Source: Limonium bicolor
Taxonomy: Eukaryota > Streptophyta > Magnoliopsida > Caryophyllales > Plumbaginaceae
Direction: 5' to 3'
Assembly (NCBI GenBank): GCA_023374045.1
Contig: CM041776.1
Coordinates: 285,027,873 to 285,091,872 of the forward strand
Length of the DNA stretch: 64,000 nucleotides
Shown: positions 28,861-40,453 of the stretch, piece after piece
How positions within the stretch are numbered: position 1 is the stretch's first letter
Layout of the letters: the number at the start of each line of letters is the position of its first letter
Notes under the pieces: model-generated
What the model was told of the DNA's origin: nothing
The model's input: the letters and a program-made list of their open reading frames with translations, nothing else
Database searches by the model: none
Translations under genes and position numbers: made by a program

Positions 28861-29465
28861 ACTGCTGACCGTTTTTCAAAAAAGAACGATGCTGCCCTTC
28901 TTTTAATTGTTTTGGCCTCTTTTTCTTCCTCCGGTAGTGTCCCTTGCTGGATGTACTGGACAATGGGGGTCATCCATGACTCGCTCAAATCGGTTATTTC
29001 AACTGTCATTGTCTTCGTCTTACCTATACTCGAGTATTCCCTTAATTGTAGCTGGCTTCTTCGCCGGTATTCCTTCCGCATACTCGCTAGTTTAGCCAGT
29101 ACATTGGCCTCCGAGTTTTGGTCTCTGGATATATGTCGGAGATTGCATTTCGAAAATCTTGCCCTTAGATCTTGTACCTTTATCAAGTAAAGTTTCAATT
29201 TTTCCTCCTTTGTTTCGAAGATGTTCTCACTTTGCCTTGCCACAAGCAAGGAATCAGATTGTATTTCCAGCTCCGTCACCCCCAGAGCACAGGCTATTTC
29301 CAGTCCCTGTATTAACGCCTCGTATTCTGCTTCATTGTTTTTTTACTTCAAATTCTAACCTTACCGCATGATTCATTTTCCTTCCATCGGGAGTCTGGAT
29401 CACAACCCCAACCCCCGCACCGGTTCTACACCTAGCTCCATCCACCCACATCTTGTACGGGACTT
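28743..29465 (-). CDS. Second (archaeal-type) RNase H of the Tat element
   Basis: Reads VDGARCRTGAGVGVVIQTPD, a frame break near 29340, then EAEYEALIQGLEIACALGVT (partly restored by frame), ELEIQSDSLLVARQSENIFE and HISRDQNSEANVLAKLASM. The Asp-Glu-Asp-Asp set of RNase H is visible. An additional RNase H between the ordinary one and integrase is the known 'dual RNase H' mark of the Tat branch. Confidence 0.8.
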
Positions 29466-29584
29466 CCCGCTCTTCTTGACAGAAGAAACTTGCCTCGGTG
29501 ATAAATCAACCAGGGCCTGGGTTCTTATTGCTGTCCGAGGAACATAATGGATTTCGAATTGGGTAAGCTCCACCGTCCAAGTAA

Positions 29585-31140
29585 TCATCCTTCTGGAGGC
29601 GTTCGGGTTTTGGTGATTTGTCTTAAGGGCCAATTAGTTCGGACGGTGATTCGGTGCGACTGGAAGTATGGTTTCAATTTCCTGGATGCGATTACAAGAG
29701 CAAACAAAACTTTTTCGATATTAGAATATCTTGTCTCCGTGGCGGTTAAGATCTTTCCGGTAAAATAGACAGGGATTTCCTTCTTTTCCTCCTCCATGAC
29801 TAGACCGCTGCCACCGCCCATTCCGAGACTGATAGGTATAAGAATAGATCCTGGCCTGGTGATGGAACGCCAAGCTTCGGAAGCTCCTGAAGCATTTTCT
29901 TGATTTGTTCGAAGGCGTCTATACACTCCGTATCCCACTGGAATTTTTTATTTTTCCGGAGGACATTAAAAAATGGGATAGATTTTTCTTGGAGCTTGGA
30001 GCAAAATCTACTTAGAGCAGTGAGCCTTCCGTTCAGGGCTTGTACATCCTTAATGTTTCTTGCTGCGGAAGTTTGAGAACCGCTTGAGTTTTTTCTGGAT
30101 CAACCTCAATTCCTCTCTGTCCGACTATAAACCCCAAAAACTTTCCTTGAGTGACCCCGAAGACGCATTTTTCAGGATTTAACTTGATCTTGTATTTATC
30201 CAGGTTATTGAAGGTTTCCTCAAGGTCTTCCATGTACTGGGCTATAGAATCACTCCTCACTACTATGTCGTCCACATATGCCTCCACATTTCGGGACAAC
30301 TGTTCCCGGAATACTTCGTCAATCATTCACTGAAAGGTTGCTCCTGCATTTTTTAATCCAAACGGCATGACCTTGTAGCAAAAGATACCGGTCGAGGTGA
30401 CAAAAGATGTTTTCTCTGGTCATTTTTGTTCATCATTATTTGGTTATACCTAGAGAACGCATCTAAAAAGCTCATCACGCTACTCTGCGCTTGTTGCCGC
30501 TACGAGCTTATCTATGGAAGTAAGGGTAGAAATCTTTCGGACAAGCTTTATTCAAATCTGTGAAATCCACACACATCCTCATTTTCCGTTTGCCTTTTTA
30601 ACCAAAACTACATTCGATAGCCATTTGGGTAAAAAAACTTTTCTAATAAAGCCGGCTTCCAGCAACCTTTCGTCCTCCGCCCGGGCAGCCTCGTCTCTTT
30701 CTCTTCCTACAATCCTCTTCCTCTGTCGGATGGCGGAACCTTCGGATCGACGTTCAAGTTATGCTGGATAACGCTGTCGTCCACTCCGGGCATGTCCTTT
30801 GGACTCCACGAATGTCTTTCTTCTTTTTTCAAAAATCTCATTAAGCGAATCTGCTCATCATGGTGAAAAGCATTCCCAATTTTGAAAATTTAGAAGGATC
30901 GGTGTTTAGGGGTACCTCTTTTGGTTGTTCCGCCGGCACCACTACCTTTTCTGAGGTTTCTCCGGCATGTGTGCTCTGGCCTCTCCCTCTCCGTATTCTC
31001 GACTGGAGCCACCTCTTTGACTACGTCCTCTTCCGGAAGTCCTCGTTGATCCGTACCTCGCACACCCTTGCTGTTTTCTGGCTTCCGGGGATGGATACCA
31101 ACCTTCCACTCCTTGTCAAGTATTTGAGCTTGAGGTAATA
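29585..31140 (-). CDS. Reverse transcriptase and first RNase H of the Tat element (frameshifted)
   Basis: RT motifs include [13 protein letters not shown] near 30340-30375, [11 protein letters not shown] (active site YVDD, ~30270-30300) and [19 protein letters not shown]. The ordinary RNase H follows at 29938-29585 with [20 protein letters not shown]. Upstream RT blocks to ~31140 are scattered over several frames. It copies the element RNA into DNA. The open frames are broken by small indels. Confidence 0.8.
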
Positions 31141-31250
31141 GGTGCTACAAACAGCTCCGAAAGCATTGATCCCGGTCGTGTCTCAAGTAGGTGTTGTACC
31201 CGGACAGTCTCGCATGATGTACAAGTTACTTTTTCTTTCTCTGTTCTCCG

Positions 31251-31634
31251 TCATCCTTTTGGCCTAACGTCATTGTGACATCGATTTCCGTTGGCTTGAG
31301 CCGTGATTCCTCCAATGAACCCTCCGAAAGTAGCAGTAAATGGCTTGACCTTTTCGTCCGGGATTTCTAGTTTCCGGAACGCCGCTAAGGAGATCACATT
31401 TGCTCCCGCTCCGCTGTCGACAAGGATGTTTCCTACCATCATATCATTGATTTGAGCTCGAATGACGAGGGGGTCATTATGGGGGTAGTAGACTCCCACC
31501 TCATCTTCCTCCGTGAAGTAGATAGGCGTAAGGGTTTCCCTTTTTTGGATCTTCTTCTCTGGTAGCTTCTCATGGACCTCGTGCACATGTCTTTTCTTTT
31601 CTTTTGCCGTGAATGGCCCCTTTTCTGAGAACAA
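31251..31634 (-). CDS. Aspartic protease domain of the Tat element
   Basis: Reads NDMMVGNILVDSGAGANVIS; the DSG triad is the active site of the retroviral-type aspartic protease that cuts Gag-Pol. It is followed by LAAFRKLEIPDEKVKPF and a glycine-rich flap-like segment. It lies between gag and RT as expected. Confidence 0.88.
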   Translation of the reverse strand: MFSEKGPFTAKEKKRHVHEVHEKLPEKKIQKRETLTPIYFTEEDEVGVYYPHNDPLVIRAQINDMMVGNILVDSGAGANVISLAAFRKLEIPDEKVKPFTATFGGFIGGITAQANGNRCHNDVRPKG

Positions 31635-31672
31635 ACCAGTTATGACCCCAAAATCGAAAGATTTGCTATGGT

Positions 31673-32976
31673 CTAACTCGGGATATCCTCATTTCTCATG
31701 CCACCTCCGTTATGCCCGTAACGAGATCGGTTTTGGTAGTCGTTGTTATTCTTTTGCTGTTTGGAAGCTTTCTGTCTCTGCTTTTTCTTGTTTCCTCTTT
31801 TTCTCATCGATTTTTTCAGTTCTCTTGACAATGTTACACAATTGGTTGTTCTGTGGTTGAAGTGCCCGTGGAATTCACAATACGCCAACGTGTTCTCTCC
31901 TAAGGCAGGCTTCTTAGGGGACGGGAGATAGCCTTCCCTTACCGCGGCTGCGTACCTCCCTGGAGCGATAGTGATAACTTTTGCTCCATATGTCGATTTG
32001 CCTCCAGTGTGGGAAGTCGTGACTGGATCCTTCCCATACGGCTTGTACCTTGCTCCCCAAGGTTTCGAAGCATACGTTTCCCCCCATAACTCGCGCCAAC
32101 AGACAGCGCTCCTCCCTGCTTTTTCTCGTTAGCCAGCCTGAAACTATTGGCCAATTCTTTTGCCTTATTTTCCAATCTCCGATTTCAAGAAATCGTCAAC
32201 ATTTCTGCTAACTCTCCGTGAGTTTGTGGTGCTTTGGTAGCAATTTTCCCTGCCAATCTTGGATTTGCCAATCCATTCCCAAAAGATTTCACCAGTATCT
32301 TCTCATCCACATCGTCTACTCTCTCACTTCAGCCACTTGCTTATGGAAGCGCTCGTTGTACTCTTTCACCGTCTCTCCCCTTCTCTGCCTGATATCCATC
32401 AGTTCGATCGTATCTTTCTGGATCTTTTTACTTGCTGCAAAGTAAAGTTGAAATTCCTCTGTAAGCTGTTTGAAGCTTGAGATGGATTGTGGTTTCCGAG
32501 AGGAGATCCAATTTAGAGCTCTTTTAGCGAGTGTTCCCGGAAACAAATTGCAGAGTGTCTGGGAGCTGATTCCTTGAGTGTTCATCGCGAAGATGAACTT
32601 CTTGATGTGTTGAGCGGGATCCCCGGTTCCATCGTACTTCTCTATTGTCGGAGCGACAAAGAACGGTGGGAGCTTCGCCTTCCGAATATTTTCGGTGAAG
32701 GGATATAGCGACATGTCGACGAGGTCTTCTCTGCATCTTTCGGTGGTGATTTCTCTTTCCGGCTTTCTTCACTCTTTGACCCGCTCTTCGCTTTCAGGTT
32801 CTCAATTACGCTCGCCATTTCGTCAATCTTCTTCTGATGTTCTAGATCTCTATCCGTCAGCTCTTGTTGGAACCGTTCGTTGCTTTCAGCGATTTTCTCA
32901 TTAACTTCCTGCGCAAAAGTCCTCATCAATCGGTGAGGTCTTCCTTTGAGAATGAGCTTTCTCCGGTTGCAGCCAT
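31673..32976 (-). CDS. Gag of the Tat element (frameshifted)
   Basis: ATG at 32976 (MAATGESSFSKEDLTD), then a frame change into a coiled coil (AQEVNEKIAESNERFQQEL), then the retrotransposon gag core IEKYDGTGDPAQHIKKFIFA and WISSRKPQSISSFKQLTEEF. C-terminally, YCEFHGHFNHRTTNC is a variant zinc knuckle typical of Tat-like Gag. It packages element RNA into particles. At least three frame breaks are present. Confidence 0.82.
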
Positions 32977-33072
32977 TTTCCCCTTCCTTTGCTTGATCGT
33001 GGTGCCATGGTCGAACGAGAGACGGGGAATGTGACTCTGTGGATTGGATCGCGGTTGTCTTACGACGTTCGC

Positions 33073-33090
33073 TTCCCACAGACGGCGCCA
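33073..33090 (-). promoter_or_regulatory. Primer binding site of the Tat element
   Basis: Minus strand TGGCGCCGTCTGTGGGAA, one base inside the 5' LTR. TGGCGCC starts are usual for plant Ty3/gypsy primer sites. I cannot say which tRNA is used without a search. Confidence 0.85.
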
Positions 33091-33091
33091 A

Positions 33092-33510
33092 TGAGATGGT
33101 ATGGAACTCGTGCTCAGACAGAGGTTGCAAAGAGAGTACCAAGTGTTGTATTGATAAAAGCGTGTCCAATTACATAGCTTATGATTCTTATTTATAGGCC
33201 CCCCTATAGAGTATAACCGTTTCTGCGGGCCTACATCACTCTAGAATATTCTCAAATATACAAGGCTTTCCTATAATTTTACCCCCTTTTACCAATAATT
33301 ACTCCCAGTCTCTCGGAGAGGGCCTTGCTTCGCTTCGGAGGCGATTGCTCTTCCGCAGTCTGTCCGAAGTATGGCTCTCTGGTTGCAAGGGTCCGATCGT
33401 TAGGGTCGGAAGGGGATTTGGTCGGAGGGAGACCCATCTGTTGTCTCCTGCAGGCAGCATGTATCCTCCGCTAGTCACTTGGTTATTACGTGTGGTGGAG
33501 CCCCACTTCA
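33092..33510 (-). repeat. 5' LTR of the Tat element
   Basis: 419 bp, near-identical to 23059-23477. Followed on the plus strand by the ATCCC target copy. As the element reads on the minus strand, this is its promoter LTR. Confidence 0.93.
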
Positions 33511-33746
33511 ATCCCCTTGTTTCGTTGGTATATTTTGGTTTCCAGATTTTGCTACCATGTGTCATCCATGCTTGTACTGTTATGAAAGGATTCCATGAAC
33601 GCCTTCCACACAACAGTGGGACATTTTTTTGTTCTGATCTTTGCTATGCCTTCTTTCTGGCTTGGGTTGCGTCTAGCCGTTGTGTACTCTTGCTCCATGA
33701 TATAATACTAAGTGCTTGATTCAGAAAAAAAAAATCTTCCACCAAG

Positions 33747-34622
33747 CCATATCCTCTACTTACCACTTTCTTAACATCAAGATTAAAGCAAGCTTCAGCT
33801 TGTGGAAAAAACCACGATTAGTAGATAGTTTTAATTCCACACATAGTGGCAAACCTAAAAATATAAATTAGGTGTGTCAAACTTATAAATTTCATATTGT
33901 AAAGTTAACAATAATTTTTCATATAATGTTATATTAAAGTTGTGATCATATTGGTTAAAATATTGACAGTAAATGCTAGTAGTATAATGTTTACACACTA
34001 AAATAAATTTTAATGATATTATTAAAAACAGTAAAAAACATACTATTCTTGATCAAAGTTAATAAAGCATCATTCACCATTTTTTTTCCGGAAATATCAT
34101 TCACCTTACTAATAGACTAAAAGAATAAATTAGGTTGACAAATAGTAGATGTCAACCGACAAATTAGTAATTAACCTTAGCGTCCCTGTTGTTCTTAGAG
34201 GTAGTGAAGGGTGAGAGTCAATAATAAATCAAGGTTTAAAGAAAATGAACAATAGCAGGTGAGGAAAGAAAGATACAAATAAAATATACAAGGACTAATA
34301 AAAAACTAAAACATTTAAAACCAAAGATAAAAGACACAATGAAGAGTGATTCGCAAACCGGCACACAACTATAATTAAGGTCAGCGAATAGCGTTGAACT
34401 CGATATATTTACATATATAGGATGATATTTTTTTTACTGAAATAAACAAATTGCATTAACCATTTTGAGCACAGCTCATACTTATCACACAAGAGTGTCA
34501 ACCACCTAACTAAAAAAATTATTTATAACATGTAAATAAATTTTGGCTTTATTATGAATTACACGTGTGTCAATTGACCCTATGCATCACATTAGTCCCG
34601 CCCCTATCCACACATGTGCGGA
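33747..34622. other. AT-rich intergenic DNA
   Basis: No gene or clear repeat boundary seen between the LINE tail and the next TIR element. Confidence 0.5.
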
Positions 34623-35021
34623 CTTGCTCTTGAAAAAATTATCTAAAATAACCCTTTTCTGAAAAATAACCCTTTTATTATCCTCCCCTTAAACTAATTC
34701 TGAAATAACACTCGCAAGAGAAATCATCTCTTCAAATGTAACATCCCTTACTCCTAGTTTATTAATTCATGATCAGTCGTCGTGATTCCATTTATTTAAT
34801 TCATTATTACAACGAATATTAATCTATGGGATGTCACTGCCGTCACACACACTAATGTACACAGGCTACCATAATACATAGAGCGCAAAGTATGACTAGA
34901 AATATTACACATACATTTTGTGAGACATAAATGCAAAGGACTGAAATACTTAAACTAGGCAGCACACTCGGGGTTGGAGATGACATGACTTTCAAAGCCG
35001 AGCAGTTATGATGATGGGAAA

Positions 35022-36240
35022 TGTCACACCCTAAAACCGGCTAGTTCTATGTATAGACACGCCGCGTGCTAATACGACTAGGCGCACGCAGGCTTCCAAA
35101 TCAAAATCAGATATTGTTCAACAATATGAATGAATAATCAAAATTGAACACCAATAATGCCTAATACACATAGGCCGAATAAATCAAATACCTAAACATA
35201 AGGTCTAATAATAAAGTTGTAAGAAATAAGGTCTAAGACCAACTCAATAGCAGAAGACGAAAGCTGACTAAAAGGCAAGTAGAGCAAGGACCTCCGCTGG
35301 TTAAACCTTATCTGCAAAATGTTGTAAGTGGAAAGGGTTGAGCAACCACACGCTCGTAAGCAACGTCAAAATGAGAACGCTCAAAACATTTTTACTGAAC
35401 ATATTATACATATATACCTATATGTATCAAAATATATAAACAAGTACTGACCAAACCGGAATTCAAATCACACTGAAACAGACAGAATCTATGCAAATCA
35501 GAACATATCGGAAACAGAGTTTTAAGGACCCTAGTTCAGAGCATACGAATAGGTCCGAAGACCTCATATAACAGAATGGGTCAGAAGACCCCGATAACGA
35601 ATGATTCTGTCGACTCCAGATAACAGAACGGAAATGCCCGTGATACAGATACAGAAGGACGTCCTATAGCGCGCTACAGGATACTCGACCCAGTCATCCA
35701 CGGCTCAGAAAGCTAAAACTAGTCCCAAAATCATACGTAACAAATTAAAGGGAATTTTTGTAAAGGCATGCTTAATACGTAACACATCTATACCTTTTAT
35801 TATCGAAGGATTAAAACAGAGAACGATTTCAAATAAATACTCAGAAACAGCACGTGAAACCATTTAAAAGATGTAAAGATACATATATGCATGTATGAGC
35901 ATTCAAGTATCGTATGTTAAAATATATATAGTAGTGAAAAGTACTTCATTGGAACCTGTACTATAAGGTGTCGGACTTTAAAACTAGCGAAATCTTGATC
36001 ATACAAAACGTTTATATACCGAACATAGCACAAAGTCACATTTACAAAATGTATACTTTAATACTAAAAGATCAATGAATCAATATCGGACTGTTAACGC
36101 ATATGAGGTTGTCAAATTATTTTGAGTATGAACGGCCGCGAAAATCATCAACTGGATGGTTATTACGAAATAATTTTATAAGGTCAACGGCACCCAAATG
36201 AATCTGTTTATCACCTACCTGACAATTGAAGATCACGGCC
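35022..36240. mobile_element. Possible solo LTR starting TGTCACACCC
   Basis: A TGTCACACCCTAAAACC start resembles the TGTAACACCC start of chromovirus-type LTRs. The following ~1.2 kb is rich in short ORF-free, repeat-like sequence. I cannot find the other end or a target duplication, so this is weak. Confidence 0.3.
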
Positions 36241-36299
36241 AATTGAGGCCAGTCCTTCAGACATTACTCTTGCGCATGTGTCATCATCACACCGTGCAA

Positions 36300-37300
36300 T
36301 TGCCAGGATGGTCACCGTGGTTTCTTTTCCTTGAGCTTGTTTGCTGACCTTAGGGTGCTATCATAGACCTTTCTCGCTCCAAGGGCAGTGAAGTTTTCTA
36401 CTTGGAAGGTGTTCCGTCTGGGTTTCTTGCCATGAGGGGGTATCATTTGAAGGTTTTTCTTGGTGTGGGTAAAAAAAGGCTTTCCTCGTGATGGTGAGGA
36501 AGTCCACAACGGCGCCAAGTATTATAGTGTAATATGTTGTTGTAGGTTTAGACGACTCCTTGAGAATGGTGGTTGGTGATTTATGAGTATTATTAGCGGT
36601 GACAAATGAGACACAAAGATTTACGTGGTTTGATCTTGAATGATCTAGTCCAGCGGAGTTGACAAAGGTTTTTAGTAGAACTGGGAGAAATAATTGAGAA
36701 GAGAGAGTATTCATGTGAGCGTCTCCAAATAAATGGAATACTGATTGCTATTTATTAGGAAAGAGACGGGTGGGCCAGCTTGCTTTCCCAGCTCATTGCC
36801 TGTCTTCTAGTCGGTTGATGACACGGGCTTCCTCCACGTAGAGTAGAGCTGATGTCCCGGGATGGCCCTGTCAGGAACAAAGCTTCTTTCCTTTGCTTGG
36901 TTGCCCCCTTAATTATGAAAATGACACATCAGTCTTGGGTATTAATGATATGTCAGGGAGGTGTGCGAGTTGGTAATGATGGGTTCTTCGATGAGATTGA
37001 TGAGACAGGATGTCAAAGCCACGCGTGCTAGGTCATGAGTGCTTCCATATGGCAATACCGGGGTGGTTGTGGCGAGGGAACCAGCCGAGGATTCAGCTGG
37101 GGCAACCCGGCTGCTTTTGACCGGTTGGTAAAGGATTTGGCCTTCTCTCCCCGGCTTACTCTAGCCGGCTTTCTTCCTAAGGGGAATGCAGCTTCTTGAA
37201 CTCGAAGGCTGGTGATCTTATGCCCCGGTTGTTGGCTCCTTTCGGGATACATATGACTAGGGAGATGGAGGCACGATTGATTTTCTTATTATATAGTCAA
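36300..37300 (-). mobile_element. Truncated Ty3/gypsy LTR with primer site and a piece of leader
   Basis: On the minus strand an LTR-like stretch (~37260-36527, with the phrase ATTTACGTGGTTTGATC seen in many plant LTRs) runs into TGGCGCCGTTGTGGAC (36517-36502), a good primer binding site, and then ~200 bp of internal leader. No second LTR or gag is seen. It lies inside the long-TIR element. Confidence 0.6.
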
Positions 37301-37779
37301 GGTGGAATTAATAACACCATACAAACACATTTTCCCCTCTTTCTCGACCACGTGCACGTCCACGCCCACGCCCCTGTCCTCAACGTTGATCTTGTCTTTT
37401 AAGTTCATGATCAACAACTTGATCAGCATGAATGTTTCCAGGGACTTGTTGTGGTCGTGGGAGGACATAGTAGGTGTTTTTATACTCGTCCCTCATTACC
37501 CATAGTCTCGTAAGAGCGTCGTCGACGTGTTTATCGCCTCAAGCATGTCGATGACCTCATTTGTGGTGTCCCCCTATATAGCAGTTTATCACATGATAAG
37601 ATGAAAATGTGGGAAGTACAGAAGGTGATTGCTCACTTTGAGTAAGCTGGGAAATATTTAAACTTTCTTGTATGTCGACGTACAACTCATAAAACCCGCT
37701 CTTGGCCCTCCAGCACGATAGTAGAACATGGAGAGCAAGGCATGAGGTGCTCACAACATCGAGCAGGCGCAGGGCGTCG

Positions 37780-37960
37780 TGCGAAGGTACAGGCACTGGG
37801 CGTGCGCGCGCACGACATCACCCTGGGCGTCAAGCGCGTGGTGATGGCCTGGGGGCGGGGCACACAACATCAACTTGGGCGCGCGGCGCATGGCGTGCAA
37901 CGATGACCCGGTGCGCGGTGCATGGCGTGCAACGATGACCCGGACGCGGGATGTGCGGTG
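37780..37960 (+). repeat. GC-rich tandem repeat (GCATGGCGTGCAACGATGACCC units)
   Basis: At least two near-identical ~32-bp units (GCATGGCGTGCAACGATGAC, then a CCGG-rich link) follow related GGGCGTGCGCGCG stretches. The stretch is very GC-rich in AT-rich surroundings. The ORF 37702-37938 over it is composition-driven. Confidence 0.65.
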
Positions 37961-38324
37961 AACGACTTGTGCTTGGTCCTTAGTCTTTTTGTGTCGGCCT
38001 GGTTGCTTTTCTATTTTCTCTTATTATTTTCTTTTTTTTACTTCTCTAGGCCTTGAACAATGATCTGTACCTAGTATACTACTATGGTCATTAGGTTTGA
38101 TCGTTACTTTTGTTTGAGTAATATCTTTACTTCTATATTAGCTTATGTAACTATAATTGTATGTAGCTCGTGTTTGTAATGTTTACCCTTGATTATACTA
38201 ATCATGACAAACATAACACAACTATCCTAAAATTATTATTGGGTGTGTTCTGTTTCATCTTCGTCATCTGCTATAATTAAATGTAATATATTCATTTGGG
38301 TCACTTAGGATATATTCATTCGGG

Positions 38325-38600
38325 ACACTTGGATTCGGTTCGGATTCGGTTCGGTTGATTTTCGATTGATTATCTTTTCAGGTCATTGTCGGGTTATGGG
38401 TGACATCAGTTTGTTTGATTTCGGTTTGGATGACTTTGGTTCGGATGGTTGTGGATTGTGGTTTATTTTCGGTAACAATAATACGGTTTGGTTTGGACCG
38501 GGTCGGTTTGTTTTGGATTTTGGATCATTTTTAAGCTATAGTTTTCGGTTGAGATTCGGGTTCGGATTGGATTGGTCCGATTTGGTTTTTCGGGTTCAGG
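38325..38600 (+). repeat. TTCGGTTCGG-rich low-complexity stretch
   Basis: Repeated ATTCGGTTCGG and TTTCGGTTTGGAT words, a kind of simple repeat often found in degenerate plant transposons. The ORF at 38366-38629 is a translation of this repeat. Confidence 0.6.
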
Positions 38601-39279
38601 TCACTTTTGCCACCTCTATGAACCACTAATACTCACAATACACCAATAATTGATAATTGATACACACACACAATCTCTAATTTATTAACAACCTCTGAAT
38701 ATTTTAGGGTGAGATTACCTTGAATAATAGTGCAGAAATGGAATCGATATGTCTTGACAGCGACAACTTCATCGACAACGAATGTTGGCTCCAGCGGTGA
38801 CCTCCTTCTCTAGCAGCAACAAGTTGCTACTGGCGGCATTCTCAAAATCGCTGACGGAACTGCAGTGTTGATGTGTTCGATCTATTTGGGAATGAAGCGG
38901 GAGGGGAAGAAATCACGAAGTTAAAAGGAGTCCGTAAAATCGTCTAATAAAGAAAGGATTCCACATGAACCACTAATACACACAATGCACTAGAGAGACG
39001 ATTTCATAAAGAATAGGTGGCGGCCTTTATTCTAAAATGATTTACGAAATTGTGTGTTCAAGAGATGATTTCGCCTTAGTCCCGTCTGCCGGCTCGGATA
39101 CTGAGTTCACGCGTGTTTAAGTGAAATCGTCTCATCAAGAGACAATTTCAACTTAGGGAATTAATGAAATCGTCTTTTTTCTTCTAAGAGTGTCATTTTA
39201 GGAATGAGTTTTGAGGGGAGGCTAATAGAAGAATTATTTTTCCATAAAAGGTTTATTCAGATTTTTTTTTCTTGCTTTT

Positions 39280-40453
39280 ATCCATTTCTAAGCATAAATC
39301 TCGGTCACCACTCCAGAAGAGAGCTCACCTGCATCGACATTCACCCAAAACCACCCATCTACTAGAGCTTTCCACTTGTTGCTAGATAAATTCAATTGTT
39401 GCTCAACCTAGAAGATTGTAGAAATTGCAAAAATATTTGCAGGCCCTTTTAAAGCCAATTTCAAATAGTCTAAATGTTTGTTTTGAGGAACCATGATGAT
39501 TTCATTTCGTACTGTTTGTTTAGACAACTTTTGTTATTGTTCAGAAAGGGAAATGTAATAAGATTACCCCTAATTCCTTTAATTTGATTCCTTACCTCCC
39601 ACTAGGAAATGACATTCCCTTTTCTAACTCTTTGATTGGTGTTTATTGACCAATGAACAACCATGGAGCAGTAACTTGTAAATGTTAAATGGCAATTGAT
39701 GGTTGATTGAACTCAATTATAGCCTTGACTAAAACCACGTCAAGAAAACCTTACTCCACAAGCACCAACTATCTACTCTCCTTTTCAATTCAAGTTGAGA
39801 GCAAGCTTCTATCAGATGCACAAGACAAACCGATCATTAACCTTTGTAAGAGATCTTTATTTGGTTTTATTTTTCTTTTTTCATGACGTGTTGATCTATA
39901 ACAATTATTATTATATTTTTTGTAATTATTTATTATTGTCATTATTTCTATAATTCTATACTTGATTCTAGATGCTAGCCTTGTTTATTATTGCCCACGG
40001 AGCTACAAGAAACTACAGATCTTATAAACTATGACTTCACACACGGATTTGATTTCTAAATATGCTGAATCCAGGCTGTCCATGCTCTTCTGTTGGAGAA
40101 CACACAATTAACAACTACAAATATAAGAAGATATACACGATCTATATATGAATAGTTTATCAGGAAATCATAACAATTGGCTAACAGTGTACTCTTGTCC
40201 GAAACCATGAGTACATACCATTCGTGCAGCAATGCGCCCCCCACCACGTATGCTGGAGTACTGGAAGTTTTCCTTCCTCATTCTAGAGTTGATTTCATAG
40301 GAGTCAAGATAGATAGTCTACTCTCCTTAATCTGTTTTCTGTCAAACATATAACACTTTCCCTGTAGTAGGTTTCGTCATCTTGCACTCGAAAACCCTGA
40401 ACTCATACTTCTTAATCACTTTTGAACCTCTTCGTTTCAACAAAGCAAACAAA
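39280..40453. other. Intergenic DNA upstream of the broken DUF241 gene
   Basis: No gene. At 39540-39640, words AAAGGGAAATGTAAT and ACATTCCCTTT face each other and could be ends of a very small MITE. Near 40215, ACATACCATTCGTGCAGC recalls the conserved upstream word of the DUF241 array. Confidence 0.4.

Larger units (their letters stand above)
23059..33510 (-). mobile_element. Ty3/gypsy element of the Tat type with antisense extra gene, 10.45 kb
   Basis: Two 419-bp LTRs (TGAGATGG...CACTTCA on the plus strand) flank the element. ATCCC lies on both sides (23054-23058 and 33511-33515) as a perfect 5-bp target duplication. The coding order on the minus strand is gag, PR, RT, RNase H, a second RNase H, and integrase. 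A long region follows, holding a minisatellite and an intron-containing gene on the opposite strand. Dual RNase H plus an antisense extra ORF is known from the Tat/Retand branch of plant Ty3/gypsy. By hand count the LTRs differ at about five substitutions and two 1-base indels, so the insertion is fairly young. Gag-pol has several frameshifts. Confidence 0.9.
21446..33735 (+). mobile_element. Short non-autonomous LINE (~1.8 kb) interrupted by a gypsy element
   Basis: The left flank CTTCCACCAAG (21433-21443, then TC) recurs at 33736-33746 (then CC), directly after an A-run at 33725-33734. That is the pattern of a target-primed LINE insertion. After removal of the 10.45-kb gypsy element the body is about 1.84 kb. 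It contains an ORF1-like fragment (see next entry), but I see no endonuclease or reverse transcriptase, so it is internally deleted or a short derivative. The 3' tail is split between 22362-23058 and 33511-33735. Confidence 0.65.
34632..39270. mobile_element. Long-TIR, Mutator-like non-autonomous element (4.6 kb)
   Basis: The first ~105 bp (34632-34736: a GAAAAAATTATCT start, then CCTTTT, ATCCTCCCC, AAACTAATTCTGAAATAACACTC, AAATCATCTCTTC) pair with the inverse of 39165-39270 at roughly three quarters of positions. The flanks are CTTGCTCTT (34623-34631) and CTTGCTTTT (39271-39279), 8 of 9 matching. Sub-terminal AAATCGTCT / AGACGATTT words are repeated. The interior carries other repeat debris and no transposase. 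The same end family recurs at 59.3-60.5 kb. Confidence 0.65.

Noticed and set aside
36361..36714. Minus-strand 117-residue ORF as a gene
   Set aside because: It crosses a gypsy LTR end and primer site; no protein similarity.
37702..37938. GC-rich Arg/Ala ORF as a gene
   Set aside because: It is a translation of a GC-rich tandem repeat.
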